Shown here one piece after another: positions 21,583-31,333 of a stretch of DNA of 38,575 bases. The DNA lies in NCBI GenBank assembly GCA_946186925.1, contig CAMHPA010000022.1, forward strand, positions 1 to 38,575, read 5' to 3'. Both the position numbers and the translations under genes were made by a program. The notes beneath the pieces were generated by a model. The model worked only from the letters and a program-made list of their open reading frames with translations, was not told the DNA's origin and searched no databases. The stretch comes from an uncultured Bacteroidota bacterium (GTDB lineage: Bacteria > Bacteroidota > Bacteroidia > Bacteroidales > SZUA-534). Each line of letters opens with the position of its first letter. Within the stretch, counting starts at the first letter, position 1.

Positions 21583-21616
21583 AAAAAAGGCTGGTTCAAA
21601 CGAATCGGCCTTTTTT
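21583..21616 (+). terminator. Attenuator terminator of leader 3
   Basis: AAAAAAGGCTGGTTC (21583-21597) pairs with GAATCGGCCTTTTTT (21602-21616), with two G-U pairs and a 4-nt loop; the T-tract is part of the stem base. GGCTGG (21589-21594) is complementary to CCAGCC at 21556-21561. It lies 110 bp before glnN. Confidence 0.85.
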
Positions 21617-21725
21617 GATTGAAAATGTTAATCGGCCAACTGGTTAATCGAAAATGACAATTCACCGATTAAACAATTCACCAACAGATAGAACTTAATA
21701 CTTTATAAACTTAAAACTTAAGAAA

Positions 21726-23912
21726 ATGAGCAAGTTAAGATTTGATGTTGTTCAAGATGCTTTCCGTAAGAAAGCGGTTGACATTGAGGTTCCTGAAACT
21801 CGTCCGTCGGAGTATTTTGGCGAGTTGGTTTTTAACCGCGAGAAAATGCACAAATACCTTGACGTTAAGACATATAACGCCTTGGTTGACTGCATTGACA
21901 ACGGCAAACCGTTGAGCACGGCCGTAGCCGACAAGGTGGCCGCTGGCATTAAGGAGTGGGCAGTCGGGCACGGAGTGACGCACTGCACCCACTGGTTCCA
22001 ACCGCTGACCGAGGGCACCGCCGAAAAACACGACTCGTTTATGGAGTACGACTGGAAGGGCGGTATGATTGAGGAGTTCGACGGCAAATCGCTCGTTCAG
22101 CAGGAGCCCGACGCTTCGTCGTTCCCGAGTGGCGGAATCCGCGCAACCTTCGAGGCCCGCGGCTACACGGCCTGGGACCCCACGTCGCCTGTCTTCATTC
22201 AGGACGACACACTTTGCATACCTACTGTATTTATCTCATACACAGGCGAATCGCTCGACTATAAGACTCCTTTGAAAAAGGCCCTGAACGCCGTTTCGAA
22301 CGCCGCAGTGCCAATCTGCCAAATGTTCGACCCGAAAGTCCGCAAGGTGTTCTCATACCTTGGTTGGGAGCAGGAATATTTCCTTGTAGATGAGGACCTT
22401 TACGCCGCCCGCCCCGACCTGATGCTCACTGGCCGCACGCTGATGGGCCACGAGTCGTCGAAAAACCAACAGTTGGACGACCACTATTTTGGCGCCATTC
22501 CGTCGCGCGTGGCTGCCTTTATGCGCGACCTTGAGATTCAGGGCCACCGCCTGGGTATTCCTTTGAAAACCCGCCACAACGAGGTTGCGCCAAACCAATT
22601 TGAGTTGGCCCCGATTTTCGGCGAAACCAATCTTTCGAACGACCAAAACCAATTGATAATGAATCTTATGCACACTGTTGCAAAGAAACACGGTTTTGTT
22701 GTTCTTCTTCACGAGAAGCCATTTCAGGGAATCAACGGCTCGGGCAAGCACAACAACTGGAGCCTTGGCACCGACACTGGCACGCTGCTCTTGGCACCTG
22801 GCAAAGATGCCCGCGGCAACCTGCAGTTCGTCACCTTCTTTGTGAACGTTCTGGCCGCCGTGCAGCGCTACAACGGCCTGCTCAAGGCTTCTATCGCGAC
22901 AGCGACCAACGCCCACCGCTTGGGCGCAAACGAGGCACCACCCGCAATCGTCTCGGCCTTCCTTGGCAAGACAATGACCGATGTTCTGCACAAACTGCTT
23001 GTGGTTCCGTCAGATACGCCGATTGAGATTGCTGGCAAGAAAGGTCAGTCGGTTGGTTTGGTTGAGATTCCCGAGATTTTTATCGACAACACCGACCGCA
23101 ACCGCACGTCGCCGTTCGCCTTCACGGGCAACCGCTTCGAGTTCCGCGCCGTGGGTTCGAGCGCCAACTGCGCCAACGCAATGACCGTGCTGAACACCAT
23201 TGTCGCCGACCAACTTGTTCAGTTTAAGGCAGATGTGGACAAGGCTATCGCCGCAGGAAAATCAAAGAACGTGGCCATTATGGACACTCTGAAGCCAATC
23301 ATTGCTTCGATTATCGACGTTGTCTGCTTCGATGGCAACGGCTACAGCGAGGAGTGGAACAAAGAGGCCGCCCGCCGCGGACTGAACACCGAAAAGTCTG
23401 TGCCTGAAATGTTTAAAGAGTTTACAAAACCCGAAACCGTGGCAATGTTCGAGCGGATGGGCGTTTACACCGAAAAAGAACTCGAGGCCCGCAACGAGGT
23501 TAAGTGGGAGATGTACACCAAGAAAGTGCAGATTGAGGCCCGCGTGACTGGCCGAATGGCTATCAACCACATTATTCCTGCCGCAATTGCCTATCAGACA
23601 AAACTTTTGGAGAATATCGAGAAACTGAAAAACATTTTCCCCGACAAGTTCCAAAAACTGGCAGCCGTCGATATTGCGCTGGTTGAGGAGATTTCGGAGC
23701 GCATTGCCGAAATCCGCAGCAAGGTTGACGCGATGATTGAGGCCCGCAAGGTGGCCAACAAAATCGAGTGCGAGTACGAGAAAGCCAAGGCCTACCACGA
23801 GATTGCCGAATCGCTCTTCGACATTCGCAAGCCGATTGACAAACTCGAGGAGGTTGTGGACAACGATATGTGGCCGCTGCCGAAATACCGCGAACTGCTG
23901 TTTATTAGTTAA
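21726..23912 (+). CDS. glnN: Glutamine synthetase type III
   Basis: Makes glutamine from glutamate, ammonium and ATP in the cytoplasm. The 728-aa length distinguishes GSIII from GSI (about 470). GSIII hallmarks include WFQPLTEGTAEKHDSF (about 99-114), the metal/glutamate region WEQEYFLVD (about 215-223), RHNEVAPNQFELAPIF (about 288-303) and NGSGKHNNWSLGTDTG (about 338-353). The C-terminal part (about 560-728) is helical and specific to GSIII. The start is supported by GSIII N-termini and by a gap of 110 bp after attenuator 3. It feeds glutamine to GltBD, AsnB and CarAB encoded nearby. Confidence 0.97.
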   Translation: MSKLRFDVVQDAFRKKAVDIEVPETRPSEYFGELVFNREKMHKYLDVKTYNALVDCIDNGKPLSTAVADKVAAGIKEWAVGHGVTHCTHWFQPLTEGTAEKHDSFMEYDWKGGMIEEFDGKSLVQQEPDASSFPSGGIRATFEARGYTAWDPTSPVFIQDDTLCIPTVFISYTGESLDYKTPLKKALNAVSNAAVPICQMFDPKVRKVFSYLGWEQEYFLVDEDLYAARPDLMLTGRTLMGHESSKNQQLDDHYFGAIPSRVAAFMRDLEIQGHRLGIPLKTRHNEVAPNQFELAPIFGETNLSNDQNQLIMNLMHTVAKKHGFVVLLHEKPFQGINGSGKHNNWSLGTDTGTLLLAPGKDARGNLQFVTFFVNVLAAVQRYNGLLKASIATATNAHRLGANEAPPAIVSAFLGKTMTDVLHKLLVVPSDTPIEIAGKKGQSVGLVEIPEIFIDNTDRNRTSPFAFTGNRFEFRAVGSSANCANAMTVLNTIVADQLVQFKADVDKAIAAGKSKNVAIMDTLKPIIASIIDVVCFDGNGYSEEWNKEAARRGLNTEKSVPEMFKEFTKPETVAMFERMGVYTEKELEARNEVKWEMYTKKVQIEARVTGRMAINHIIPAAIAYQTKLLENIEKLKNIFPDKFQKLAAVDIALVEEISERIAEIRSKVDAMIEARKVANKIECEYEKAKAYHEIAESLFDIRKPIDKLEEVVDNDMWPLPKYRELLFIS

Positions 23913-24098
23913 TTAAACGGATAATCGGTGAACTGGGAAATCGATGAATAGAATGATTGTATAAATCGTTGAATTGGAGCGAAATCGGTGAATCGTGGAA
24001 CAGAAAACTGTTCGATTGCGCGATTCACCGATTCACCAATTCGACCCCAAACGCTGGTTCACCAAAAATTACAATTCACCAATTCAACGAAAAAGAAA
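23913..24098. repeat. Word-repeat gap with long inverted repeat upstream of gltB
   Basis: AATCGGTGAATCG (23983-23995) and CGATTCACCGATT (24021-24033) are perfect 13-bp inverted repeats with a 25-bp loop. Around them are further variants of the words GGTGAAT, ATTCACC and CAATTCAACGA. No leader ORF or attenuator like those of glnN is seen, and no terminator for glnN is obvious, so gltBD may be partly cotranscribed with glnN. Confidence 0.65.
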
Positions 24099-27000
24099 AT
24101 GCAAACCAAAGGATTATACACCCCTGAAAACGAGCACGATGCGTGTGGCATTGGGCTGATGGTTGACCTGAAGGGGAACAAGAGCCACCAACTGGTGGAG
24201 GACGCGCTCACGGTGCTCGACAATATGAAGCACCGCGGGGCCGAGGCCGCCGACAAGAAGAGTGGCGACGGTGCGGGCATTCTGTTGCAGATTCCGCACG
24301 AGTTTATTCTGCTGCAGGGCATTGCGGTGCCCGAGCGACTGAAATACGGCACGGGACTGGTCTTCCTGCCGAAAGATAAAATATTGGCCGACAAATATTT
24401 ATCAATTATCGAGACAGAAACCTGCAAGGCTGGTTTTGAGTTGCTGAAGGTTCGTGAGGTGCCCGTTAAGTCTGACATTCTGGGCGACGCCGCCAAAGCC
24501 GCCGAGCCGCGCACAGTGCAGATTTTTGTTACTGGCGCCGACGATGTAAACGCCTTTGAAACAAAACTTTACCTTCTGCGCAAGAGCATTGAGCGTCAGA
24601 TTGACGACGAGCAGTTTTACATTGTCTCGCTCTCGAACCGCGTGATTGTTTACAAGGGAATGCTCTCGGCCACGCAGTTGCGCGACTACTACGACGACCT
24701 GCGCAACCCCAACTTCACAAGCGGTCTGGCGCTTGTACACTCACGGTTCAGCACCAACACTTTCCCGACCTGGTCGCTGGCGCAGCCTTTCCGAATGGTG
24801 GCGCACAACGGCGAAATCAACACCATACGCGGCAACCGCAGTTGGATGGAGGCCCGCGAGAGCGTGCTGGCTTCGGAGGCACTGGGCAATATGCGCAACT
24901 TCTCGCCCGTGGTGCAGCCAGGAATGAGCGACAGTGCGTCGTTCGACAATGCGCTTGAGTTCTTCGTCCGTTCGGGAATGACGCTGCCGCACGCAATGGC
25001 AATGATGGTGCCCGAATCGTTCAACGAGAAAAACCCCATAAGCAGCAGTCTGAAAGCATTTTACGAGTATCACTCGATTCTGATGGAGCCGTGGGACGGC
25101 CCTGCCGCGCTCATTTTCACCGACGGCCGCTATGCTGGCGGTATGCTCGACCGCAACGGCCTGCGCCCCGCGCGCTACACCATTACCACCGACGGCCGTC
25201 TGATTCTGGCTTCGGAGGCTGGCTGCATTCATATCGACGCCGAGAAAATTGAACACAACGGCCGCCTTCAGCCTGGCAAGATTCTGATTGTGGACAGCGA
25301 GACGGGCCAAATTTTCAGCAACGACGAAATCAAAAAGCAGTTGGCCGACGGCTGCGACTACACCAAATGGCTCGAAACCAACCGAATAGAGTTGGCCAAA
25401 CTGCACAGCGGCCGCCACGCCGAAAACACCGTGCCCGATTTTCAGCGCCGCCTGCGCTGCTTCGACTTCACGCGCGAGGACGTTGAGCGTACCATTGCGC
25501 CAATGTGCACCACCGCGCAGGAGCCGCTCTCGTCAATGGGCAACGACACGCAACTGGCCGTTCTGTCGCAGCGCAAACAGTTGCTTTTCAACTATTTCCG
25601 TCAGCAGTTTGCGCAGGTCACCAACCCGCCAATCGACCCAATCCGCGAGGAGTTGGTAATGTCGCTCACCGAGTATATTGGCGCCGTGGGTATGAACATT
25701 CTGACGCCCAACGAGTCGCACTGCAAAATGGTGCGCCTGCCGCAGCCCGTGCTCACCAACACCGAGCTCGACACGCTTTGCAATATCCGCTACAAAGGTT
25801 TCAACACCGAAAAACTTGATATTCTGTTCGATAAGTCGAAAGGCGTTGAGGGAATGAAGGCCGCTCTGGCCGCCCTTTGCCGCGAGGCCGAGCAGTCGGT
25901 TGACAAAGGCGTCAACTATATCATTCTGACAGACAGAAATATAGACGAACAGCACGCCGCCATTCCGTCGCTGCTGGCCGTGAGCGCAATCCACCACTAT
26001 CTGGTGTCGATTAAGAAACGCGTGCAGACGGCGCTGATTGTTGAGAGCGGCGAGATTCGCGAGGTTATGCACGCCGCGCTGCTGCTGGGCTACGGCGCAA
26101 GCGCAATCAACCCGTATATGGCTTTCGCAGTGATTGACGACCTTGTCCGCCGCGACGAAATCCAACTCGACTACGAGACCGCGCAGCACAACTACATCAA
26201 GGCTATCGACAAAGGGTTGTTGAAGATTATGAGCAAAATGGGCATCAGCACCATCCGCTCGTACCGCGGCGCGAAGATTTTTGAGCCGATTGGCTTGAGC
26301 AGTCAGTTGCTGGCCGACTATTTCGGCACGAGCCTTTCAACGGTGGGCGGCATCGGGCTCGAAACCATCACCGCCGACGCTCTGCGTATGCACGCGCAAG
26401 CCTTTGACGGTCAAGCCGAAAGCGATATTCTGCCGTTTGTGGGGCAGTACTTGTTCCGCAAAGACGGAATCCGCCACGCCTGGACGCCGGAGGCCATCGC
26501 AACTCTGCAACTGGCCACTCGCACAGGCAGTTACAAGAAATTCAAAGAGTTTACATCGATTATCGATAACAAACCCGAGCCGCTCTTCCTGCGCGATTTC
26601 TTCAAGTTCAAACAGAACCCCATCGACATCAGCGAGGTGGAGCCCGCCGAAAACATTGTTCGCCGATTCATTGGCGCGGCAATGTCGTTTGGCGCCATCA
26701 GCAAGGAGGCTCACGAGGCCATCGCGCTGGCGCTGAACAAGTTGGGAGGCCGCAGCAACACTGGCGAGGGCGGCGAGGACAGCGAGCGTTTCTACACCGA
26801 AAAAGACGGCGTATCGCTCTCAAGTTCAATCAAACAGGTGGCGAGCGGACGTTTTGGCGTTACGGCCGAATACTTGGTGAACGCCACCGAAATTCAGATT
26901 AAAGTGGCGCAGGGCGCGAAACCTGGCGAGGGCGGTCAATTGCCTGGTTATAAGGTAAATGAAGTGATTGCCCGCACGCGCAACTCGATTCCTGGAATCA

Positions 27001-28574
27001 CCCTTATATCGCCGCCGCCGCACCACGACATCTACTCAATTGAGGACCTTGCGCAACTCATCTACGACCTGCGCAGCGTGAACCCGAAGGCCAAAATCAG
27101 CGTGAAACTGGTGGCCGAAAGCGGCGTAGGCACCATTGCCGCGGGCGTGGCCAAAGCCAAGGCCGACCTGGTCATCATCTCGGGCGCCGAGGGTGGCACG
27201 GGCGCGTCGCCTGCGTCGTCAATCCGCTATGCGGGCATTTCGCCTGAAATCGGCTTGGCCGAAACACAGCAAACGCTGGTAATGAACGGTTTGCGCGGTT
27301 CAATCGAGGTGCAGACCGACGGCCAACTCAAAACGGGCCGCGACGTGGTGGCAATGGCCCTGCTGGGCGCTGGCGAGTTCGCCTTTGGCACGGCCCAACT
27401 GATTGTTCTGGGCTGCGTTCTTATGCGCAAGTGCCACACCAACGCCTGCCCTGTGGGCGTGGCCACTCAAGACCCCAAACTGCGCGAGCGGTTCCTTGGT
27501 CGGAGCGAGTATCTGGTTAACTACTATATGTTTATGGCCGAAGAGGTGCGCGAGTATCTGGCTCAAATGGGCTTCCGCAAGTTCGACGACATCATCGGTC
27601 GCACCGATTTGATTGAGGTTGACTCGACGAAGTTCACCGACAAGACACGCGGGCTCGATTTCAGCCGCATCCTGACTAAAATCAATAACGGCGCAGCCAC
27701 TCGCAAAATGGCTGAAAACCAATACGATTTGTCGAAAACAATGGACGCCCGCCTGATTGCCGACGCCGCAGAGGCCATCGACTCGCAAAGGCCTGTCCGC
27801 TTGAGTTACAACATTCTGAACACCGACCGCGCTGTGGGTGCGACACTCTCGGGCACGGTTGCCGCCAAATATCGAGCCATCGGCTTGCCCGAAAACACTA
27901 TCAATGTGCAGTTTACGGGTTCGGCTGGGCAGAGTTTCGGCGCGTTCCTAATGCGCGGAATCAGTTTCAGCGTTGAGGGCGAGGTGAACGACTACGTGGC
28001 CAAAGGACTCTCGGGCGGCTGCATAAGTGTTTATCCGTCAAGGAAATCGACGTTCAGTCCGCAGGAGAACATCATCGCTGGAAACACCATTCTGTATGGC
28101 GCGACGAGCGGCGAGGTTTACATCAGCGGACGCGTGGGCGAGCGTTTTGCAGTGCGCAACTCGGGCGCAACGGCCGTGGTTGAGGGCACTGGCGACCATT
28201 GCTGCGAGTATATGACCGGCGGCCGCGTGGTGGTTCTGGGTACAACGGGGCGCAACTTCGCAGCCGGTATGTCGGGCGGTCTGGCCTACGTTTGGGACAA
28301 GAATCACGACTTCGACTACTACTGCAATATGGATATGATTGAGTTGAGCCTGATTGAGGAGAAATCGCGCCGCGACGAGCTTTTCGAACTCATCAGCCGC
28401 CACTACCGCCACACGGGCTCGCCGCTCGCAAAGCAAATGATTGAGCACTGGTCGGACTACATCGACGACTTTATTCAGGTGACGCCGATTGAGTACAAGC
28501 GCGTGCTGCACGAGGAGGCGCTGCGCCAAATTGAGAAGAAAATGGAGAATGTTCAACAAGAAGAGAATTATTAG
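24099..28574 (+). CDS. gltB: Glutamate synthase, large subunit
   Basis: Glutamine:2-oxoglutarate amidotransferase alpha subunit, 1491 aa from ATG 24099. The start is chosen because MQTKGLYTPENEHDACGIGL matches the short propeptide; cleavage before Cys16 gives the N-terminal nucleophile of the class II glutaminase. Domains in order: glutaminase (16-about 420), central domain, FMN-binding synthase domain (LISPPPHHDIYSIEDLAQLI, SGAEGGTGASPASSIRYAG), a [3Fe-4S] motif with Cys1106-x5-Cys1112-x4-Cys1117, and the C-terminal beta-helix rich in glycine (LSGGCISVYP, YMTGGRVVVLG, GMSGGLAYV). A longer upstream frame exists but is made of intergenic word repeats. gltD follows after 12 bp. Confidence 0.97.
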   Translation: MQTKGLYTPENEHDACGIGLMVDLKGNKSHQLVEDALTVLDNMKHRGAEAADKKSGDGAGILLQIPHEFILLQGIAVPERLKYGTGLVFLPKDKILADKYLSIIETETCKAGFELLKVREVPVKSDILGDAAKAAEPRTVQIFVTGADDVNAFETKLYLLRKSIERQIDDEQFYIVSLSNRVIVYKGMLSATQLRDYYDDLRNPNFTSGLALVHSRFSTNTFPTWSLAQPFRMVAHNGEINTIRGNRSWMEARESVLASEALGNMRNFSPVVQPGMSDSASFDNALEFFVRSGMTLPHAMAMMVPESFNEKNPISSSLKAFYEYHSILMEPWDGPAALIFTDGRYAGGMLDRNGLRPARYTITTDGRLILASEAGCIHIDAEKIEHNGRLQPGKILIVDSETGQIFSNDEIKKQLADGCDYTKWLETNRIELAKLHSGRHAENTVPDFQRRLRCFDFTREDVERTIAPMCTTAQEPLSSMGNDTQLAVLSQRKQLLFNYFRQQFAQVTNPPIDPIREELVMSLTEYIGAVGMNILTPNESHCKMVRLPQPVLTNTELDTLCNIRYKGFNTEKLDILFDKSKGVEGMKAALAALCREAEQSVDKGVNYIILTDRNIDEQHAAIPSLLAVSAIHHYLVSIKKRVQTALIVESGEIREVMHAALLLGYGASAINPYMAFAVIDDLVRRDEIQLDYETAQHNYIKAIDKGLLKIMSKMGISTIRSYRGAKIFEPIGLSSQLLADYFGTSLSTVGGIGLETITADALRMHAQAFDGQAESDILPFVGQYLFRKDGIRHAWTPEAIATLQLATRTGSYKKFKEFTSIIDNKPEPLFLRDFFKFKQNPIDISEVEPAENIVRRFIGAAMSFGAISKEAHEAIALALNKLGGRSNTGEGGEDSERFYTEKDGVSLSSSIKQVASGRFGVTAEYLVNATEIQIKVAQGAKPGEGGQLPGYKVNEVIARTRNSIPGITLISPPPHHDIYSIEDLAQLIYDLRSVNPKAKISVKLVAESGVGTIAAGVAKAKADLVIISGAEGGTGASPASSIRYAGISPEIGLAETQQTLVMNGLRGSIEVQTDGQLKTGRDVVAMALLGAGEFAFGTAQLIVLGCVLMRKCHTNACPVGVATQDPKLRERFLGRSEYLVNYYMFMAEEVREYLAQMGFRKFDDIIGRTDLIEVDSTKFTDKTRGLDFSRILTKINNGAATRKMAENQYDLSKTMDARLIADAAEAIDSQRPVRLSYNILNTDRAVGATLSGTVAAKYRAIGLPENTINVQFTGSAGQSFGAFLMRGISFSVEGEVNDYVAKGLSGGCISVYPSRKSTFSPQENIIAGNTILYGATSGEVYISGRVGERFAVRNSGATAVVEGTGDHCCEYMTGGRVVVLGTTGRNFAAGMSGGLAYVWDKNHDFDYYCNMDMIELSLIEEKSRRDELFELISRHYRHTGSPLAKQMIEHWSDYIDDFIQVTPIEYKRVLHEEALRQIEKKMENVQQEENY

Positions 28575-28578
28575 GAGG
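28573..28578 (+). promoter_or_regulatory. Shine-Dalgarno site of gltD overlapping the gltB stop
   Basis: AGGAGG begins in the TAG stop codon of gltB (28572-28574) and is 8 nt before the gltD ATG. Strong Shine-Dalgarno sites are rare before the other genes here, as usual in Bacteroidota, so this suggests coupled translation of the two subunits. Confidence 0.7.
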
Positions 28579-28586
28579 ATAGAGAT

Positions 28587-29933
28587 ATGGGAAATCCAAA
28601 AGCATTTCTGACCGTACCGCGTCAGGAGGCGGGACACCGCCCCATCCACGAGCGCATTTCGGATTTTGGCGAGGTGGAGCAGACTCTGAACGAGAGCAAC
28701 CGAATGCTGCAGGCGTCGCGCTGTATGGACTGCGGCGTGCCGTTCTGCCACTGGGCCTGCCCGCTGGGCAACAAGCAGCCCGAATGGCAGGACGCCGTGT
28801 ACCGCGGCAAATGGGAGACCGCTTACAAAATACTGACCGCAACCAACGATTTTCCCGAGTTCACGGGCCGCATCTGCCCCGCGCTCTGCGAGAAAAGTTG
28901 CGTGCTCAACCACTGCATCGACGCACCTGTGACCATCCGCGAGAACGAGTGCTCGATAATTGAAAAGGCTTTCCGTGAGGGATTTGTGCAGCCAAAGCAC
29001 TACGAGCGCAACGGCCGCCGCGTGGCCATCATCGGCGCGGGTCCCGCAGGACTGTCGGCCGCCGTGCAACTCAACCGCCGCGGCTACGCTGTCACCGTTT
29101 TCGACAAGCACAGCGACGCTGGCGGACTTCTGCGCTACGGCATTCCGAACTTCAAACTCGATAAATATGTCGTCACCCGCCGCACCAATCTTATGCAGCA
29201 GGAAGGTGTTGAGTTTCAGTTTGATACTGAAATCGATTTAAACCGATTGCCCGAAGGATTCGACGCCTACGTGATTGCCAACGGAACGCCCACAGCGCGC
29301 GATTTGAAGATTGAAGGCCGCGACCTGAAAGGCATCTACTTTGCGCTGGAATTGCTGTCGCAGCAGAACGAGCGTCTGGCTGGCAAGCAATTCGCTGAAA
29401 GCGAGACGATTTCATCCAAAGGCAAGCGCGTGCTGGTCATTGGCGGCGGCGACACGGGCTCTGACTGCATCGGCACCTGCCACCGTCAGGGTGCGGTGAG
29501 CGTGACGCAGATTGAGATTATGCCGAAACCGCCCGTTGGCAGCAACCCCGCCACACCGTGGCCGCAGTGGCCCGTGGTGCTGAAAACCACCACAAGCCAC
29601 GAGGAAGGCTGCGAGCGCCGCTGGTGCCTGACTTCGAACCGTTTCATCGGCAACGCCAAAGGCGAGTTGACGGGCGTTGAGGTTGAGGAAGTGGAGTGGC
29701 TTCCCGCACCCGAAGGCGGCCGACCGCAAATGAAACTCATTGGCAATAAAGAAGTTATTGAGTGCGATATGGTGCTTCTGGCAATGGGATTCCTGAAGCC
29801 CGAACACCCGCAGTACGCGCCCAACGTCTTCCTGGCAGGCGACGCCAAATCGGGCGCAAGCCTTGTGGTGCGCGCCATTGCAAGCGGCCGCGAGGTGGCT
29901 CAGCAGGTGGACGAGTACCTTAGTAAAGGATAA
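28587..29933 (+). CDS. gltD: Glutamate synthase, small subunit
   Basis: NAD(P)H-dependent beta subunit, 448 aa, which passes electrons through FAD and two [4Fe-4S] clusters to GltB. The N-terminal cysteine motifs are CMDCGVPFCHWACP (about 46-59) and CPALCEKSCVLNHC (about 96-109). The FAD-binding motif is AIIGAGPAGLSAAV (about 147-160) and the nucleotide-binding motif is VIGGGDTGSDCIGT (about 285-298). The C-terminal FLAGDAKSGASLVV is typical. Translation is probably coupled to gltB. A terminator follows at 29971. Confidence 0.96.
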   Translation: MGNPKAFLTVPRQEAGHRPIHERISDFGEVEQTLNESNRMLQASRCMDCGVPFCHWACPLGNKQPEWQDAVYRGKWETAYKILTATNDFPEFTGRICPALCEKSCVLNHCIDAPVTIRENECSIIEKAFREGFVQPKHYERNGRRVAIIGAGPAGLSAAVQLNRRGYAVTVFDKHSDAGGLLRYGIPNFKLDKYVVTRRTNLMQQEGVEFQFDTEIDLNRLPEGFDAYVIANGTPTARDLKIEGRDLKGIYFALELLSQQNERLAGKQFAESETISSKGKRVLVIGGGDTGSDCIGTCHRQGAVSVTQIEIMPKPPVGSNPATPWPQWPVVLKTTTSHEEGCERRWCLTSNRFIGNAKGELTGVEVEEVEWLPAPEGGRPQMKLIGNKEVIECDMVLLAMGFLKPEHPQYAPNVFLAGDAKSGASLVVRAIASGREVAQQVDEYLSKG

Positions 29934-29970
29934 TTACTAATTACGAGGCCGAAAGGCTGATATGGCAAAG

Positions 29971-29999
29971 AGCGGGACAGATTGTTCCGCTTTTTTTTT
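29971..29999 (+). terminator. Terminator of gltBD
   Basis: AGCGGGACA (29971-29979) pairs with TGTTCCGCT (29983-29991, one G-U) and is followed by a nine-T tract. Confidence 0.88.
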
Positions 30000-30067
30000 C
30001 GGGCGGGCGGGAAAAGTTTTAATTTTGAGGTAATGATGATGTGGAAAAAATAATTGAATAATTATTA

Positions 30068-31333
30068 ATGTATTATAAAAAGATACTCTATCACTTATTG
30101 CGGCTATTGCCAATATTATTGGCAATGATTCTTCTTATTGGCTACACTACTATTCCTGAAGTCTATATATTTTTCAGGATAGAACGAATTAGCATACTTA
30201 TACCACTAATGGGTTTTATTACCATTATGTTATATAGCCATAAATTAAGGAATGCTATAATATATTGGTTGTTAATGTGTCTAGTTATAATTAATGTTCG
30301 ACCAAATTTAATTAACGAGATTGATACTACAAAAAAAGGCGAGTATTTCCTTTCTTTAGGAATCATTAGTTCAGGATTCATTGAGACTCACGGTTTCGGG
30401 TATGACCATTATAATACATATGTAAGTTTGCAAACAGGTGGTAAGGCATATTTAAATGTTTGTAAAGAAGCCTATTATGAGAAAAGACCTGACACAGTAA
30501 TATTACGTCATACCTATGAATTTCCTAGTTATTTATTTGTTCATAATGCCAACCCAACACACGAAGATATTCAAAAGTATATGGAACCTGTTTTATTCCA
30601 TAATGGTGAAGAACAACCGCGTCCCAACTATAGTGAATTGGATTTTTCAAATGACGAGCGGCGTTTGTATATGTATTTGTCGCATCCACAGATAGTTAAA
30701 GTTGTTTTAAAGCAAAAGGATGAGTTTTTACGAAACCTTGTAACTCTTCAAATTAATGATACAACACAAATAACGGTCAATCTGATGTATAAAGATGTGA
30801 TGTCGTATGTTGATGAAAATGATTTGGATAAGGTTTTCAATTCTATTGATGTGAATGGAAGGGGTGTAGTTGCTAAAGTTTCAAACATCAATCCACGTGT
30901 GATAGAAGTCACAAAATGGAATCCAACGGGGGCAGACTACTCTATTGCCTTTGATAAAAAAACACAGGTGGACACAGCGTTGGAAAAAGAACTAATGACC
31001 AAATCGGTGAAGCAATTGGGGTATATAATTAATAAGCACAAAGAAGAATCGTGGACATCGCGGCATAAGAAAAAAGTCAAATATTTTGCAACCGTGTGTG
31101 TAAACGATACGATAGACAGAACTTTTGAAATAATGGGGAAAGACAACTATGCCATATATAACAGCATCGAACAAGGTGATGCGGTGTTGGTTTGCGTATC
31201 AGAAATTTTTCAGTATGCTGTCCGCATATTAAATTGGCAACCAACGTTGGAAGAAGTTGAAAAATATAATAGGTCCGCTAATCTACAAATGCCTGACAAA
31301 ATCCATTCTCTCGTGAAGGATGCGGACAATTAG
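30068..31333 (+). CDS. Unknown protein with N-terminal membrane segments, AT-rich
   Basis: The 421-aa product is not recognised. The first 85 residues hold three hydrophobic segments (about 8-28, 38-55, 63-80); the remainder (90-421) is hydrophilic with beta-strand character, contains KAYLNVCKEAYYE and repeated short charged segments, and has no motif I know. It could be a membrane-anchored extracytoplasmic protein. Base composition is distinctly more AT-rich than in the flanking housekeeping genes (many AAT, ATA, TTA codons), which suggests horizontal acquisition. Its last 51 bp overlap the end of the ParE-like gene on the other strand. No good promoter or terminator could be assigned. Confidence 0.65.
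   Translation: MYYKKILYHLLRLLPILLAMILLIGYTTIPEVYIFFRIERISILIPLMGFITIMLYSHKLRNAIIYWLLMCLVIINVRPNLINEIDTTKKGEYFLSLGIISSGFIETHGFGYDHYNTYVSLQTGGKAYLNVCKEAYYEKRPDTVILRHTYEFPSYLFVHNANPTHEDIQKYMEPVLFHNGEEQPRPNYSELDFSNDERRLYMYLSHPQIVKVVLKQKDEFLRNLVTLQINDTTQITVNLMYKDVMSYVDENDLDKVFNSIDVNGRGVVAKVSNINPRVIEVTKWNPTGADYSIAFDKKTQVDTALEKELMTKSVKQLGYIINKHKEESWTSRHKKKVKYFATVCVNDTIDRTFEIMGKDNYAIYNSIEQGDAVLVCVSEIFQYAVRILNWQPTLEEVEKYNRSANLQMPDKIHSLVKDADN

Noticed and set aside
23988-24098. N-terminal extension of GltB by 37 residues
   Set aside because: The extension is encoded by intergenic word repeats, and the known propeptide ends at the nucleophilic Cys16 counted from ATG 24099.
28038-29111. Open frame of 357 codons opposite the gltB-gltD junction
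   Set aside because: It spans two real genes on the other strand and has no family features.
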